Assembly: GCF_944380985.1 (NCBI RefSeq)
Contig: NZ_CALWJJ010000001.1
Coordinates: 1-64,000, forward strand
Source: an uncultured Agathobaculum sp.
GTDB lineage: Bacteria > Bacillota > Clostridia > Oscillospirales > Butyricicoccaceae
Direction of reading: 5' to 3'
Length of the DNA: 64,000 nt
Shown: positions 40,978 to 52,144 of the stretch, piece by piece
Layout of the letters: each line of letters begins with the position of its first letter
Position numbering within the stretch: the first letter of the stretch is position 1
Program-made: the position numbers and the translations under genes
Notes under the pieces: generated by a model
The model's database searches: none
What the model was told of the DNA's origin: nothing
What the model saw: the letters and a program-made list of their open reading frames with translations, nothing else

Positions 40978-42308
40978 TCCGGCTGCCACCGCACGCTGCG
41001 GGCGCCATCCGGCGTTTGGAGGCGGCTGGGTTTGAGACCTGGGCGGTCGGTGGCTGTGTGCGCGACAGTCTGCGTGGCGCGGTGCCGCACGACTGGGATC
41101 TGTGCACCGCCGCACAGCCCGATGAGATGCAGACCATTTTTGCGGGCGAGCGCATGCTTGCAACCGGCCTTCAACACGGTACGCTGACCCTGCTGACAAG
41201 CGGCGGTCCGCTCGAGATCACGACCTTCCGCGCCGACGTTGGCTGCTCGGACGGGCGGCACCCTGACGCAGTGCGCTTTGTCGGCAGTGTGGAGGACGAC
41301 CTCAGACGGCGTGATTTCACCATCGGCGCGATGGCCTGGCATCCGGAACGCGGTTTGTGCGATCCCTTTGGCGGGCTGGACGACCTGGAAACCGGTGTGC
41401 TGCGCGCGGTCGGCGAACCGGATGTCCGGTTTGCCGAGGATGGCCTGCGCATCCTGCGTGCGGTGCGGTTTGCCGCCGCGCTGGGATTTTCCGTCGAGCC
41501 TGCGACCGCTGCGGCTATGCGCCGGCAGTTGGCACGGCTGGACTGCGTTTCCCCTGAGCGCGTGCGAGATGAGCTGACCCGCACGATCTGCGGCCGGTTT
41601 GCGCTGCGTGCGCTGATGGAATTTGCCGATGTGATCGGCTATGCATTACCCGAACTAAAGCCCATGTTCGGCTGCGCGCAGCAAAACCCGCACCATTTAT
41701 ACGACGTTTGGGAGCACACTATCCGCGCGCTTGGCCAAGTGCCCGGCGACGCCGCACTGCGCTGGGCCATGCTGCTGCACGACTGCGGCAAGCCCGCCTG
41801 CAAGACGGTAGACGAGAACGGTGTAGGCCACTTTTACGGGCATCCCAAGGTGAGCTGTGAGATCGCCGGCCATCTACTAAGCCGCCTGCGCTTTTCCCGC
41901 GCGGATGCCGCGCGCATCCTGCTGCTCGTCGAGCAGCACGACTGCCCGCTCGGCGAGACCGACAAACTGATGCGCCGTCAGCTCTCACGTATCGGAGAAG
42001 CCCGCCTGCGTGATCTGCTTGCCGTTAAAAAGGGCGATACGATCGGCCGGGGCACATGTCCGGAAGATGTTGCCAAACTTTTTCGCGCCGAACAGCGTTT
42101 AAACCAGGTGCTCGCAGCCGAAGCGTGCTTTTCCCTGCGGCATCTTGCGGTAAACGGCAACGACATGCTGGCGCTTGGCCTGTCTGGTTCCGCGGTCGGG
42201 CAAATGCTGCACGCCCTGCTTAACGCCGTGATAGAAGATCAAGCAGAAAACACAAGGCCGGCGCTTTTATCGCTTGCCCGCGCAAAAATGGAGGACAGAC
42301 ATGAATAA
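40974..42308 (+). CDS. cca: CCA tRNA nucleotidyltransferase with HD domain
   Basis: Adds or repairs the 3' CCA of tRNAs (444 aa). Class II nucleotidyltransferase: VGGCVRDSLRG, the metal-binding DWDLCTAA, RRRDFTIGAMAW and EDGLRILRAVRFAAALGF. An HD domain follows (LHDCGKP, CEIAGHLL, EQHDCPLG). Both tRNA genes in the window already encode CCA, so the role here may be mainly repair. It starts at TTG 40974, overlapping the DUF896 stop. Confidence 0.95.
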   Translation: MIRLPPHAAGAIRRLEAAGFETWAVGGCVRDSLRGAVPHDWDLCTAAQPDEMQTIFAGERMLATGLQHGTLTLLTSGGPLEITTFRADVGCSDGRHPDAVRFVGSVEDDLRRRDFTIGAMAWHPERGLCDPFGGLDDLETGVLRAVGEPDVRFAEDGLRILRAVRFAAALGFSVEPATAAAMRRQLARLDCVSPERVRDELTRTICGRFALRALMEFADVIGYALPELKPMFGCAQQNPHHLYDVWEHTIRALGQVPGDAALRWAMLLHDCGKPACKTVDENGVGHFYGHPKVSCEIAGHLLSRLRFSRADAARILLLVEQHDCPLGETDKLMRRQLSRIGEARLRDLLAVKKGDTIGRGTCPEDVAKLFRAEQRLNQVLAAEACFSLRHLAVNGNDMLALGLSGSAVGQMLHALLNAVIEDQAENTRPALLSLARAKMEDRHE

Positions 42309-42876
42309 CAAAGCGCTATTTATCGAGACATTCAACAAGAACATCCACCGCGCGGGCGCGGATAAACTGCTTGCGTGGATCGAAAAGACCGACTTTTTCA
42401 CCGCCCCGGCGTCAACGCGCTTTCACGCGGCCTATGAAGGCGGATTGCTCGATCATGTGATCAACGTGTATAATGTGCTGATCTCCAAGCACTACGACCC
42501 CGAAACTGATGACCTAGAGAGCTTCACTATCGTTTCGCTACTGCATGATCTGTGCAAAGCGGGCTTTTATAAAACCGAGCTGCGCAACCGCAAAAACGAA
42601 TATGGTGAATGGGAAAAGGTGCCGGTCTACACTGTCGATGATCAGTTCCCCTACGGACATGGTGAGAAATCCGTATATCTGATCGAGCGGTTTATGCGGC
42701 TGAAAACCGAGGAGGCTATCGCCGTGCGCTGGCACATGGGCGGGTTTGACGACTCGGTGCGGGGCGGAAGCTTTGCGCTGGCGCATGCATATGAAAAATA
42801 TCCGCTTGCGGTCAAGCTGCATTTGTCCGATCTTGAGGCCACCTATCTGCACGAGAGCCGGAGGGATAACGCATGA
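42301..42876 (+). CDS. HD-domain phosphohydrolase
   Basis: Metal-dependent phosphohydrolase-like protein of 191 aa. The HD residues are GGLLDHVINVYN, LLHDLCKAGFY, GHGEKSVYLIERF and RWHMGGFDD. It overlaps the end of cca by eight bases, with GGAGG before the ATG at 42301, and overlaps the YjbQ gene by ATGA, forming a four-gene operon DUF896-cca-HD-yjbQ. The substrate is unknown; many relatives are handled as nucleotidases or c-di-NMP-like hydrolases. Confidence 0.8.
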   Translation: MNNKALFIETFNKNIHRAGADKLLAWIEKTDFFTAPASTRFHAAYEGGLLDHVINVYNVLISKHYDPETDDLESFTIVSLLHDLCKAGFYKTELRNRKNEYGEWEKVPVYTVDDQFPYGHGEKSVYLIERFMRLKTEEAIAVRWHMGGFDDSVRGGSFALAHAYEKYPLAVKLHLSDLEATYLHESRRDNA

Positions 42877-43280
42877 AAACCCGAGAGTTTATCCTGCACA
42901 CCGACCACGAGGGTATGTACGATGTGACCGCGCAGTTGCATGCGGCCATCCGCGAGAGCAGAGTACGGAGCGGCGCCGCTCTCGTTTACTGCCCACATAC
43001 GACAGCGGGCATCACGATTAACGAAAACGCCGATCCAGACGTACAGCACGACCTGCTGCTCGGCCTGCGGCAAGTGTTCCCCGATCAGTCCGCCTTCCAC
43101 CACATGGAGGGCAATTCTGCCGCGCACCTCAAGTCGAGCTGTGTGGGCGTAAGTCAGCTTGTGCCTATTGAGGACGGCCAGCCGCTGCTCGGCACCTGGC
43201 AGGGGGTGTACTTTTGCGAGTTCGATGGGCCGCGCACCCGCCGTTTCCAGGTCAAGGTGCTGTGTGACAATGATATTTAA
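42873..43280 (+). CDS. YjbQ/UPF0047 family protein
   Basis: Conserved 135-aa beta-sandwich protein, known in the literature as YjbQ and able to act weakly as a thiamine-phosphate synthase in E. coli. Signatures are GAALVYCPHTTAGITINENADPDVQHDLL, HMEGNSAAHLKSSCVG and GTWQGVYFCEFDGPRTR. It overlaps the HD gene (ATGA). Its presence beside the thiSFGH operon of this window is probably coincidence; it lies 32 kb away. Confidence 0.92.
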   Translation: MKTREFILHTDHEGMYDVTAQLHAAIRESRVRSGAALVYCPHTTAGITINENADPDVQHDLLLGLRQVFPDQSAFHHMEGNSAAHLKSSCVGVSQLVPIEDGQPLLGTWQGVYFCEFDGPRTRRFQVKVLCDNDI

Positions 43281-43381
43281 CGGCACTAATTTGGTAATAT
43301 TTTTATTATCTTCTGTTGCCTTAACCCGATGCCTTTGTTAAAATAATGATAAAGCAATCTGAAAAAAAGGAGCGAACTCGC

Positions 43382-43924
43382 ATGGAAGCATTGGAATGTA
43401 TCAAAACGCGCCGCAGCGTGCGTAAGTTCACCGATCAGCCCGTCACCCGCGAGGAGATGGAGCCGGTAATCGCGGCAGCCGCCTTTGCGCCGAGTTGGAA
43501 GAACACCCAGATCGCGCGCTACATCGTTGTGACCGATCCGGCGAAAAAACAGCGCCTATCGGATGAGTGCATGATGGATTTTGCCTACAACCAGAAAACC
43601 GCCACGGGCGCACCCGCGATGGTTGTGATGACCATGATCACCGGCCGCTCGGGCTTTGAGCGCGACGGCTCGCTCTCCACCTCGCAGGGCACGCACTGGC
43701 AGTCGTTTGATGCGGGCATCGCCGCGCAGACCTTCTGTCTGGCTGCGCATGCGGTCGGACTGGGCACGGTCATCATGGGCATCTATGACGAGGACAAGGT
43801 AAAGCAGGTAGTCGACGTTCCAGAGGGCCAGGAGATCGCCGCGCTGATCGCCATCGGCCATCCAGCTGAGGAGCCGATCTGCCCCAAGCGCAAAGATGTA
43901 GATACGCTTATGACGTTTGAATGA
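43382..43924 (+). CDS. Nitroreductase family protein
   Basis: FMN-dependent oxidoreductase of 180 aa. The family N-terminus is CIKTRRSVRKFTDQPV, with AAFAPSWKNTQIARYIVV for the FMN loop and AAHAVGLGTVIMGIYDEDKV towards the C-terminus. It may reduce nitro groups, quinones or other electron acceptors; the natural substrate is not evident. AGGAG precedes the ATG at 43382. It is monocistronic, with a hairpin and T-run at about 43980-44018. Confidence 0.9.
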   Translation: MEALECIKTRRSVRKFTDQPVTREEMEPVIAAAAFAPSWKNTQIARYIVVTDPAKKQRLSDECMMDFAYNQKTATGAPAMVVMTMITGRSGFERDGSLSTSQGTHWQSFDAGIAAQTFCLAAHAVGLGTVIMGIYDEDKVKQVVDVPEGQEIAALIAIGHPAEEPICPKRKDVDTLMTFE

Positions 43925-43979
43925 GCGGCAAACTGTTCATTCAAACAGCCCACCTGCGGCAAAATACATATATTTTAGA

Positions 43980-44018
43980 GAAAAAGGCTTCGGAGTAAAC
44001 ATTCCGGGGCCCTTTTTC
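43980..44018 (+). terminator. Probable terminator after the nitroreductase gene
   Basis: Imperfect hairpin AAAAGGCTTCGGA with TCCGGGGCCCTTTTT, then a T-run. Confidence 0.5.
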
Positions 44019-44194
44019 CTGTTCATCTTCCCCGCGCAAGGGCCGGGGTAGGCTGACGCATGGCCGGTACTTCTCTTGCGCTCTATCCTCTATCTACATT
44101 CCCTATTTTTTACTCTTTTTCTCCATTTTTTTGCGCAACCCTTTGCATCGGCCCTGCTTTTCTGCTATGATAGCAGAAAAGCGAGGTGTTACTG

Positions 44195-45553
44195 ATGGCA
44201 ACGGAAAACAAGATGGGCGCCATGCCCGAGGGCCGGCTGATCGTGACCATGTCCTTCCCGATTATGCTGTCCATGCTCGTGCAGGCGCTATACAATATTG
44301 TAGACAGCGCGTTTGTCGCACGCATCGGCGAGGACGCGCTGACTGCGGTCTCGCTCGCCTTCCCGGTGCAGCTTTTGATGATCGCGGTTGCGACAGGCAC
44401 GGGCGTGGGCGTCAACGCGCTGCTCTCGCGCCGGCTGGGCGAGAAAAAGCAGGACGATGCCAACGCAGTCGCAATCAATGGTATTTTTCTGTCGGTCTGC
44501 TGCTGGCTGGTGTTCGCCGTGCTCGGCCTGCTGTTCGGGCGGCAGTTTATCGAGCTGTTTACCGATGTGCCTGCAGTAGTGGAGATGGGCGCGAACTATG
44601 TCACAGTTGTAACCGTAGCGTCCTGCGGCGTATTCCTGCTGTTCGTTGCCGAGCGGCTGATGCAAGCAACTGGCAACACGCTCTACCATATGATCACCCA
44701 GCTGATCGGTGCGCTACTTAACTGCATTCTCGATCCGATCATGATTTTTGGCTGGTTCGGCCTTCCCGCCCTTGGCACAACGGGCGCGGCACTCGCCACC
44801 GTCCTTTCGCAGATTATCGCTATGTCGATCGGCTTTTTCATCAATGTGCGTTTTAACCACGACGTGCGCATCCATGTGCGCGGCTTTCGTCCAAACGGGC
44901 GCATCCTGATCGAGATTGTACGCATCGGTTTGCCCGCTGCGCTGCAGCAATCGCTGATGAGCGTGCTCACAATCGGCCTTAACCGCATCCTGATGGCCTT
45001 TACACAGACTGCGGTCAGCTTCTATGGCGTATACTACAAACTACAAAACTTTTTGTTTATGCCGGTATATGGACTCAATAACGCGCTCATTCCCATGATC
45101 GGCTACAACTTCGGCGCAAAAAACCGCCGCCGCATTGAGCGTATCACACGCTTTGCACTGCTGCTGGCACTTGGCATTATGGCCGTCGGCACCGTGCTGT
45201 TCGAGCTGCTGCCTATACCTCTGCTACATCTATTTAACGCATCGGACGCCATGCTCGCTATCGGTGTACCTGGTATCCGCATTATTTCGCTCTCCTTCTG
45301 CTTGGCGGGTGCGTCGGTTATCCTGTGCGGCTGCATGCAAGGGCTGGGCCGCGGGGGTGAATCGCTATGGGTTGCGTTGCTGCGCCAGCTGATTGTCATT
45401 CTGCCGGCGGCGGCTGTGCTCTCCCGCATCAGCCTGGATGCAGTTTGGTTCTCTTTTCTACTCGCTGAGGCAGTTGGCCTGCTGGCTGCGCTGCTGCTGC
45501 ACCGGCATGTCAGCCGACGGCTGCTTGGCCAGTTGCCGCAGCAGATTTCATAA
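44195..45553 (+). CDS. MATE family efflux transporter
   Basis: Cation-coupled multidrug exporter with twelve helices (452 aa). Typical features are the N-terminal MSFPIMLSMLVQALYNIVDSAFVARIGEDALTAVSLAFP, the GVGVNALLSRRLGEKKQDDANA loop, and the equivalent second-half segment NALIPMIGYNFGAKNRRRIER. The ATG at 44195 follows GAGGTG. No regulator gene is adjacent. The substrate cannot be told from sequence. Confidence 0.93.
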   Translation: MATENKMGAMPEGRLIVTMSFPIMLSMLVQALYNIVDSAFVARIGEDALTAVSLAFPVQLLMIAVATGTGVGVNALLSRRLGEKKQDDANAVAINGIFLSVCCWLVFAVLGLLFGRQFIELFTDVPAVVEMGANYVTVVTVASCGVFLLFVAERLMQATGNTLYHMITQLIGALLNCILDPIMIFGWFGLPALGTTGAALATVLSQIIAMSIGFFINVRFNHDVRIHVRGFRPNGRILIEIVRIGLPAALQQSLMSVLTIGLNRILMAFTQTAVSFYGVYYKLQNFLFMPVYGLNNALIPMIGYNFGAKNRRRIERITRFALLLALGIMAVGTVLFELLPIPLLHLFNASDAMLAIGVPGIRIISLSFCLAGASVILCGCMQGLGRGGESLWVALLRQLIVILPAAAVLSRISLDAVWFSFLLAEAVGLLAALLLHRHVSRRLLGQLPQQIS

Positions 45554-45572
45554 AATTGTTACATATTTCCCC

Positions 45573-45601
45573 TTGTTTTTGTGCATGCTGCGGCATATAA
45601 T
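45573..45601 (+). promoter_or_regulatory. Promoter of the second HD-domain gene
   Basis: TTGTTT, 17-base spacer, TATAAT; a leader hairpin (TCTTGCC...GGGCAAGA) follows at about 45640-45670. Confidence 0.65.
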
Positions 45602-45693
45602 AAAAGCACAGCAAGGGAATCTCAGCCACTCTTGCCGTCTTCTTGCCGGAAGCTGCATGCTCCGGGCAAGAGAACGAATTGGAGGTGAGTCCG

Positions 45694-46209
45694 ATGGGCA
45701 GCGAGATCCAGCAGCTTGCCGGAGAGATCGTTTCGCACCCGCAGTTTCAGCAACTGCGCGGCTACCGTCACCACGGAGAGGGCAACTCGGTTTACGACCA
45801 CTCGATCGCCGTTGCGCAGGCGGCATATGCCATCGCCCGCCGGATGCGTCTGTCTGGGAGCGACACCGCCTCGGTTGTCCGCGCCGCTCTGCTGCACGAT
45901 TTCTTTGGTTACGACTGGCATGGCACGCGTTTTCGGCGTTATTTACATCGATATACCGGTATCAAGCGTATGATGCACATGCACGCTTTTGTGCATGGCC
46001 CAATCGCGGCCGATCGCGCAAAGCGGATTTTTGGCCTGACTGACCGTGAGTGTGAGGCAATCGCGCGGCACATGTTCCCGCTTGCGGCCATGCCGCGCAC
46101 GCGGATCGCGTGGATCGTCACCCTGGCCGACAAGGCCGTCGCCTCACGCGAGATGGCCGCTGCGATCGGCGGATACCTGTCGCTAGCCTGCCGAAAAACA
46201 GCTGCATAA
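45694..46209 (+). CDS. HD-domain protein
   Basis: Protein of 171 aa with the HD pattern: RHHGEGNSVYDHSIAVAQAAY, LLHDFFGYDWHG, MMHMHAFVHGPIAADRAKRIF and IARHMFPLAAMPRTRIAWIVTLADK. This His-rich set matches small clostridial HD phosphohydrolases. The ATG at 45694 follows GGAGGTGAG. It has its own promoter and terminator. The substrate is unknown. Confidence 0.8.
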   Translation: MGSEIQQLAGEIVSHPQFQQLRGYRHHGEGNSVYDHSIAVAQAAYAIARRMRLSGSDTASVVRAALLHDFFGYDWHGTRFRRYLHRYTGIKRMMHMHAFVHGPIAADRAKRIFGLTDRECEAIARHMFPLAAMPRTRIAWIVTLADKAVASREMAAAIGGYLSLACRKTAA

Positions 46210-46255
46210 CTTTATATCTCGGATGCGTCTGTCCGAAATACAGCCATTTTTGTAA

Positions 46256-46282
46256 AAAAGCCCTGCCACCGGCGGGGCTTTT
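46256..46282 (+). terminator. Terminator after the HD-domain gene
   Basis: AAAAGCCCTGCC pairs with GGCGGGGCTTTT. Confidence 0.8.
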
Positions 46283-46344
46283 GCCTTTCTTAACAGATCA
46301 TATGACAGCATCTTATCAATCCTGTCTTCACCGCTGGCTGCACA

Positions 46345-46374
46345 AAAAAGGACCGCACCAAAGCGGTCCTTTTT
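46345..46374 (-). terminator. Terminator downstream of eno
   Basis: AAAAAGGACCGC pairs with GCGGTCCTTTTT, 6-base loop. Confidence 0.88.
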
Positions 46375-46392
46375 TACATGCAATAAGCAGGT

Positions 46393-47727
<1,335 letters not shown>

Positions 47728-47743
47728 TTATTAAAAAATTTAA

Positions 47744-47802
47744 AATTTTTTGTAAATGAAGAATGGAAAACGCTTTCTTTTTCTTCTCCGTTCTCCGGCA
47801 CG
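47744..47802. repeat. Short dispersed repeat copy B (partial)
   Basis: AATGAAGAATGGAAAACGC on the left and TTCTTCTCCGTTCTCCGG on the right share the GAATGGAAAA and TCTCCGTTCTCC words with the other copies. It lies in the eno leader. Confidence 0.4.
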
Positions 47803-47942
47803 ACAGGGCCGTATAGCCCACGTATGCCAGCGGCCCACCCCTACAATTTTCTCTAAATCAGGGCTTTATCGCAACTATGCCCCTTCTTTTAGAGCACATA
47901 TCCCGAACCGATTTTATTTAGCAAGAACAAGGGGTTGGTGAA

Positions 47943-47993
47943 AAAAAGTTTGTCCGGAACTTCTTCATATATAAGGGGGATAATATCCCCCTC
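47943..47993 (-). terminator. Possible terminator downstream of gpmI
   Basis: Palindrome AGGGGGATA/ATATCCCCCT (47974-47992) followed on the minus strand by a weak AAGTT...AACTT stem and a run of seven T. The rest of the 290-base gap upstream of eno shows no gene. Confidence 0.4.
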
Positions 47994-48002
47994 ATCAGGC
48001 CG

Positions 48003-49673
48003 TCAGGCCAGCAGACTGTGCCCGGTCATCTCCTTGGGCTGCGGCAGCCCCATCATCTCGAGCATAGTCGGCGCGAGATCGGCCAGCACGCCGCCATCCC
48101 GCAGTTTGCCCGAATGCCCGATCATTACAAGTGGCACCGGGTTGGTGGAATGCGCGGTAAATGGCGTTACACCATCTGTGTCGAACATCTGGTCGACGTT
48201 GCCATGATCGGCCGTAATCAGGCATTGGCCCCCCATCTGCTGGATGGCCGCTACCACCTTACCCACGCCGTCGTCGGTCGCTTCGACCGCTTTGACCGCT
48301 GCGTCAAACACACCGGTATGGCCGACCATATCGCAGTTGGCAAAGTTCAGGATAACCACATCATATTTGCCGGATAGAATGCGCTTTACGCACTCCTCAG
48401 TCACAGCAGGCTCGCTCATCTCAGGCTGAAGATCATAGGTCGCCACCTTGGGAGACTGGATAAGCGCGCGATCCTCGCCTGGGTACTCCTTCTCGACACC
48501 ACCATTAAAGAAAAACGTGACATGCGCGTATTTCTCAGTCTCCGCAATGCGAAGCTGGGTCATGCCAAGGCCCGAGATATATTCGCCAAAGGTGTTGGCA
48601 AGGCTCTCCGGCTTGTAAGCCACCTGGACGCCTGTAATTGTGGCGTCGTACTGCGTCATGCAGACGTAGTGAATATTGCGGCGCTCACGTTCAAAGCCGT
48701 CAAACGCGCGATCGACAAACGCACGCGTAATCTCACGGGCGCGGTCGGGGCGGAAGTTTGCGAAGATAATCGCGTCGTCGTCTCGAACGGTCGCGCCCTC
48801 GGTCACAATGACAGGAACGACGAACTCATCGGTCACGCCCTCGTCATAAGACGCCTGCATGGCCTCATGCGCCGAAGCCGCACGCTTGCCGATACCCTCG
48901 GCGATCGCGTTGTACGCCTTTTCAACGCGCTCCCAGCGCTTGTCACGATCCATCGCGTAGTATCTGCCCGAAATCGTCGCAATACAGCCGATGCCGAGCG
49001 TGTCGATCTTGTTTTGCAGGCGGTCGATATACTCGATGCCCGATTGCGGAGGCGTATCGCGGCCGTCCATGAAACAGTGGAAGCATACTTTGCGCAGACC
49101 ATTGCGGCGCGCCAGCTCAAGCAGGGCAAACATGTGGTCGATGTGGGAATGCACGCCGCCGTCCGACAGCAGACCGAAGATATGCAGTGTGGAATCAAAC
49201 CATTTGCACTGGTTTATCGCGCTCATCAGTGCCTCGTTAGTGAAAAAGTCGCCATCCTGAATGGATTTGGTGATACGGGTCAGCTCCTGATAGACGATGC
49301 GGCCAGCGCCGATATTGGTGTGGCCGACCTCGGAGTTGCCCATCTGGCCATCCGGCAGGCCGACATCCAGGCCGGACGCACCGATATAGGTCATAGGATT
49401 TTCCCGGAAAATCCTATCTAGATTGGGTGTATTCGCCACCTCGATGGCATTGCCCTTCTTCTCGTCACTGTGGCCAAATCCGTCCATGACGATCAGCACG
49501 GTTGGCTTCTTAGGACCGGACGCCTTACCGGCTGTCTTGCGCGTTGCGGTCTTTTTAGCCGTCGTCTTTTTAGCCGCCGTCTTTTTGGCCGCCGCGGTTT
49601 TCTTTTCCGCAGTGGATTTTACCGGAGCGGCGGACATTTCTTCCGCCTTACCCGGCGTGGTTTCTTTTTTCAT
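48003..49673 (-). CDS. gpmI: Cofactor-independent phosphoglycerate mutase with a Lys/Ala/Thr-rich N-terminal tail
   Basis: Interconverts 3- and 2-phosphoglycerate with Mn ions and a phosphoserine. The alkaline-phosphatase-type core starts at about residue 57 with PTVLIVMDGFGHSDEK; the nucleophile Ser is in MGNSEVGHTNIGAGRIV, and ITADHGNVDQM closes the metal site. Before it lie about 55 extra residues, a basic low-complexity tail with KKTAAAKKTAAKKTTAKK, like histone H1 tails. The whole is 556 aa; the family is about 510. The ATG at 49673 follows AGGAG, and no Met lies between the tail and core, so the tail is translated. Confidence 0.95.
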   Translation of the reverse strand: MKKETTPGKAEEMSAAPVKSTAEKKTAAAKKTAAKKTTAKKTATRKTAGKASGPKKPTVLIVMDGFGHSDEKKGNAIEVANTPNLDRIFRENPMTYIGASGLDVGLPDGQMGNSEVGHTNIGAGRIVYQELTRITKSIQDGDFFTNEALMSAINQCKWFDSTLHIFGLLSDGGVHSHIDHMFALLELARRNGLRKVCFHCFMDGRDTPPQSGIEYIDRLQNKIDTLGIGCIATISGRYYAMDRDKRWERVEKAYNAIAEGIGKRAASAHEAMQASYDEGVTDEFVVPVIVTEGATVRDDDAIIFANFRPDRAREITRAFVDRAFDGFERERRNIHYVCMTQYDATITGVQVAYKPESLANTFGEYISGLGMTQLRIAETEKYAHVTFFFNGGVEKEYPGEDRALIQSPKVATYDLQPEMSEPAVTEECVKRILSGKYDVVILNFANCDMVGHTGVFDAAVKAVEATDDGVGKVVAAIQQMGGQCLITADHGNVDQMFDTDGVTPFTAHSTNPVPLVMIGHSGKLRDGGVLADLAPTMLEMMGLPQPKEMTGHSLLA

Positions 49674-49786
49674 ATATCTTGTGACTCCTTTACGAAGCAT
49701 ACGAAAAGGGACAACGCATAGATTCGATGTCCCCTCCCGCTTGCACGGTACGGGAACGCTGCCCTACCGTATTTTTATCTTATTGG

Positions 49787-50560
49787 TTAGCCTTGGTTGG
49801 CCGCCTCAATAATGGCCGCAAAGTCCGCGCTTTTAAGCGAGGCGCCGCCGATCAGACCGCCGTCAACATCGGGCTGCGCGAGCAGCTCGGCTGCGTTCTT
49901 GGCGTTCATCGAACCGCCGTACTGGATCGTGATGCCGCGGGCAGCGCGCGCGCCGTACTTCTCGCGCAGGCAGTCGCGGATCGCGCCGCACACCTCGCCC
50001 GCCTGCTCGGCGGTAGCGGTCTTGCCGGTGCCGATCGCCCAAACCGGCTCGTAGGCGATGACGACCTTCTTGATGTCCTCGGTCGCGACGCCCTGCAAGG
50101 CGATCTTGATCTGCTTGCGGATGACCTCCATAGTCACCTCCTGCTCGCGCTCGGTCAGGCTCTCGCCGACGCACAGGATCGGACGCAGACCACTCTCAAG
50201 CGCGGTGAGCACCTTCTTATTGCAGGCCTCATCAGTCTCATTGAAATACTGACGGCGCTCAGAATGTCCGATAATCACATACTTGACGCCCAGCTCCTTG
50301 AGCATATCGGCCGAGATCTCACCGGTGAACGCGCCAGACTTTTCATAGTGCATATTCTCCGCGCCGATGGCGATCTTGGAACCCTTTGCCGCCTTGATCG
50401 CGGTCTGAATATCAGTAAACGGAACGCAAAGAACCATATCGCACCACTTGGTCTTGGCGATCAGCGGCTTCATCTCTTCAATAAGCGCCTTGGCTTCCGC
50501 TGGTGTTTTATTCATCTTCCAGTTGCCGGCGATAATGGTCTTACGGTATCTGCGATTCAT
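49787..50560 (-). CDS. tpiA: Triosephosphate isomerase
   Basis: Interconverts dihydroxyacetone phosphate and glyceraldehyde 3-phosphate (257 aa, normal length). Signatures are [27 protein letters not shown] with the electrophilic His, the catalytic Glu in [16 protein letters not shown], and [22 protein letters not shown] lies upstream of the ATG. A TATAAT at 50619-50624 (minus) suggests its own promoter apart from pgk. Confidence 0.97.
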   Translation of the reverse strand: MNRRYRKTIIAGNWKMNKTPAEAKALIEEMKPLIAKTKWCDMVLCVPFTDIQTAIKAAKGSKIAIGAENMHYEKSGAFTGEISADMLKELGVKYVIIGHSERRQYFNETDEACNKKVLTALESGLRPILCVGESLTEREQEVTMEVIRKQIKIALQGVATEDIKKVVIAYEPVWAIGTGKTATAEQAGEVCGAIRDCLREKYGARAARGITIQYGGSMNAKNAAELLAQPDVDGGLIGGASLKSADFAAIIEAANQG

Positions 50561-50873
50561 GTTGGTTTTACCCCTTTCAATCTTTCAGACGGTTCTGCTC
50601 CGCCCGGATCGTTTATGTATTATACGGGGCATTTCAGGCCCCGATATAACGCATTTTCTGCGCACGGCCGCTCATTCCACGCGCGAGTGCAAATGCAATC
50701 TGAAAACGGCCGCACCGTTTCCGCCAAAAGTACGAGTTATTCGTTGATCTTCCATAATGACGCTGGCCAAACAGACGAAAAATCAAAATCTTTCATTCAT
50801 TTGGACGCACAGCCTTTTTAGCCGTAGGCTGGTAGAGGCATCACTCGATTGCGACCGTGGTTTCAATCAAATT
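50561..50873 (-). other. Gap between pgk and tpiA
   Basis: No gene seen in 313 bases. It holds a -10-like TATAAT for tpiA at 50619-50624 and a hairpin CGGGGC/GCCCCG just upstream of it on the minus strand. A weak AGCC..GGCT hairpin lies after pgk. I see no riboswitch. Confidence 0.5.
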
Positions 50874-52064
50874 TCACTTATCCTGCAGGCACGCAATGCC
50901 TGGCAGCTCCAGACCCTCGAGGAACTCAAGCGAAGCGCCGCCGCCGGTCGAAATATGGGTCATCTTGTCTGCAAAACCCAGCTTTTCAACTGCGGCTGCC
51001 GAGTCGCCGCCGCCGATAATCGAAACTGCGCCGGAAGCCGCGATTGCCCGTGCAACCTCCTTGGTTCCAACTGCGAATGTGTCAAACTCGAATACGCCCA
51101 TCGGGCCGTTCCACACGACCGTGCCTGCGCTCCCCACCGCGTCCGAGAACAGCGCGATGGTCTTGGGGCCAATATCCATACCCATCATATTATCCGGCAG
51201 CTTGCCCGACTCATATACAACCGGCTTGGCGTCCGCGCCAAAGTGGTCGCCGCACACTGTGTCAACCGGGAGCAGCAGCTTGACGCCCTTGTCCGCCGCC
51301 TTTTGGATCAGGCCGAGCGCAAGATCCATTTTGTCCTCTTCACATAGCGAGGTGCCAATCGAACCGCCCTGCGCTTTGGAAAACGTGTAAGCCATGCCGC
51401 CACCAATGATAACGGTATCGCATTTTTCGATCAAATTATTGATAACATTGATCTTATCCGACACCTTTGCGCCGCCCAAAATGGCCACGAACGGACGGGC
51501 CGGATCGGACAGCGCCTTGCCCATAATTGAGATCTCTTTTTTAATCAGAAAACCGCATACGGCCGGCAGGTAGTCGGCAATGCCCGCGGTGGAGGCATGC
51601 GCGCGGTGCGCAGTACCGAAAGCGTCGTTTACAAAGATGTCCGCCATGTCGGCAAACGCCTTAGCAAGCGCGGGATCGTTCTTGGTCTCGCCCTTCTCAA
51701 AACGGACGTTCTCAAGCAGCACAGCCTGGCCGGGCTGCACCTCGGCGGCAAGGCGCTTTGCGTCCTCGCCGACAACGTCCTTTGCGAGCTTTACCTGCTG
51801 GCCGAGCAGCTCGCTCAGGCGCGCTGCAACTGGGGCGAGCGAATACTTCATATTGACCTCGCCCTTCGGACGGCCGAGGTGCGAGCAAAGAATAACTGCT
51901 GCGTTGTGGTCGAGCAGATATTTGATCGTTTCAAGCGATGCGCGTATGCGTTTGTCATCGGTAATATTGCCATTTTCATCCTGCGGCACATTGAAATCGC
52001 AGCGAACGATTACTTTCTTACCCGATACATCGATGTCCTCCACGCTCTTCTTGTTGTACTGCAT
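50874..52064 (-). CDS. pgk: Phosphoglycerate kinase
   Basis: Substrate-level ATP production from 1,3-bisphosphoglycerate (396 aa). The substrate loops are [17 protein letters not shown] and [10 protein letters not shown], followed by [16 protein letters not shown]; the nucleotide side is [17 protein letters not shown] and [11 protein letters not shown], ending [15 protein letters not shown] and [22 protein letters not shown] precedes the ATG. It is first gene of the pgk-tpiA-gpmI-eno series; gap is not in the window. Confidence 0.97.
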   Translation of the reverse strand: MQYNKKSVEDIDVSGKKVIVRCDFNVPQDENGNITDDKRIRASLETIKYLLDHNAAVILCSHLGRPKGEVNMKYSLAPVAARLSELLGQQVKLAKDVVGEDAKRLAAEVQPGQAVLLENVRFEKGETKNDPALAKAFADMADIFVNDAFGTAHRAHASTAGIADYLPAVCGFLIKKEISIMGKALSDPARPFVAILGGAKVSDKINVINNLIEKCDTVIIGGGMAYTFSKAQGGSIGTSLCEEDKMDLALGLIQKAADKGVKLLLPVDTVCGDHFGADAKPVVYESGKLPDNMMGMDIGPKTIALFSDAVGSAGTVVWNGPMGVFEFDTFAVGTKEVARAIAASGAVSIIGGGDSAAAVEKLGFADKMTHISTGGGASLEFLEGLELPGIACLQDK

Positions 52065-52144
52065 AAAATATCCCTCTCCTTTCAGATGTAAAAGTTAGCG
52101 ATACAGCACAAAACTGCGGTTCTCTACTTTAGAAGAATTCCGCT

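Noticed and set aside
49546-49620. Tandem short repeats as a possible CRISPR array
   Set aside because: They are coding repeats for the Lys/Ala tail of GpmI, without spacers; no CRISPR array or cas gene was seen anywhere in the window.
49727-50821. 364-codon open frame opposite tpiA
   Set aside because: Shadow of tpiA; the real TIM-barrel motifs are all on the minus strand.
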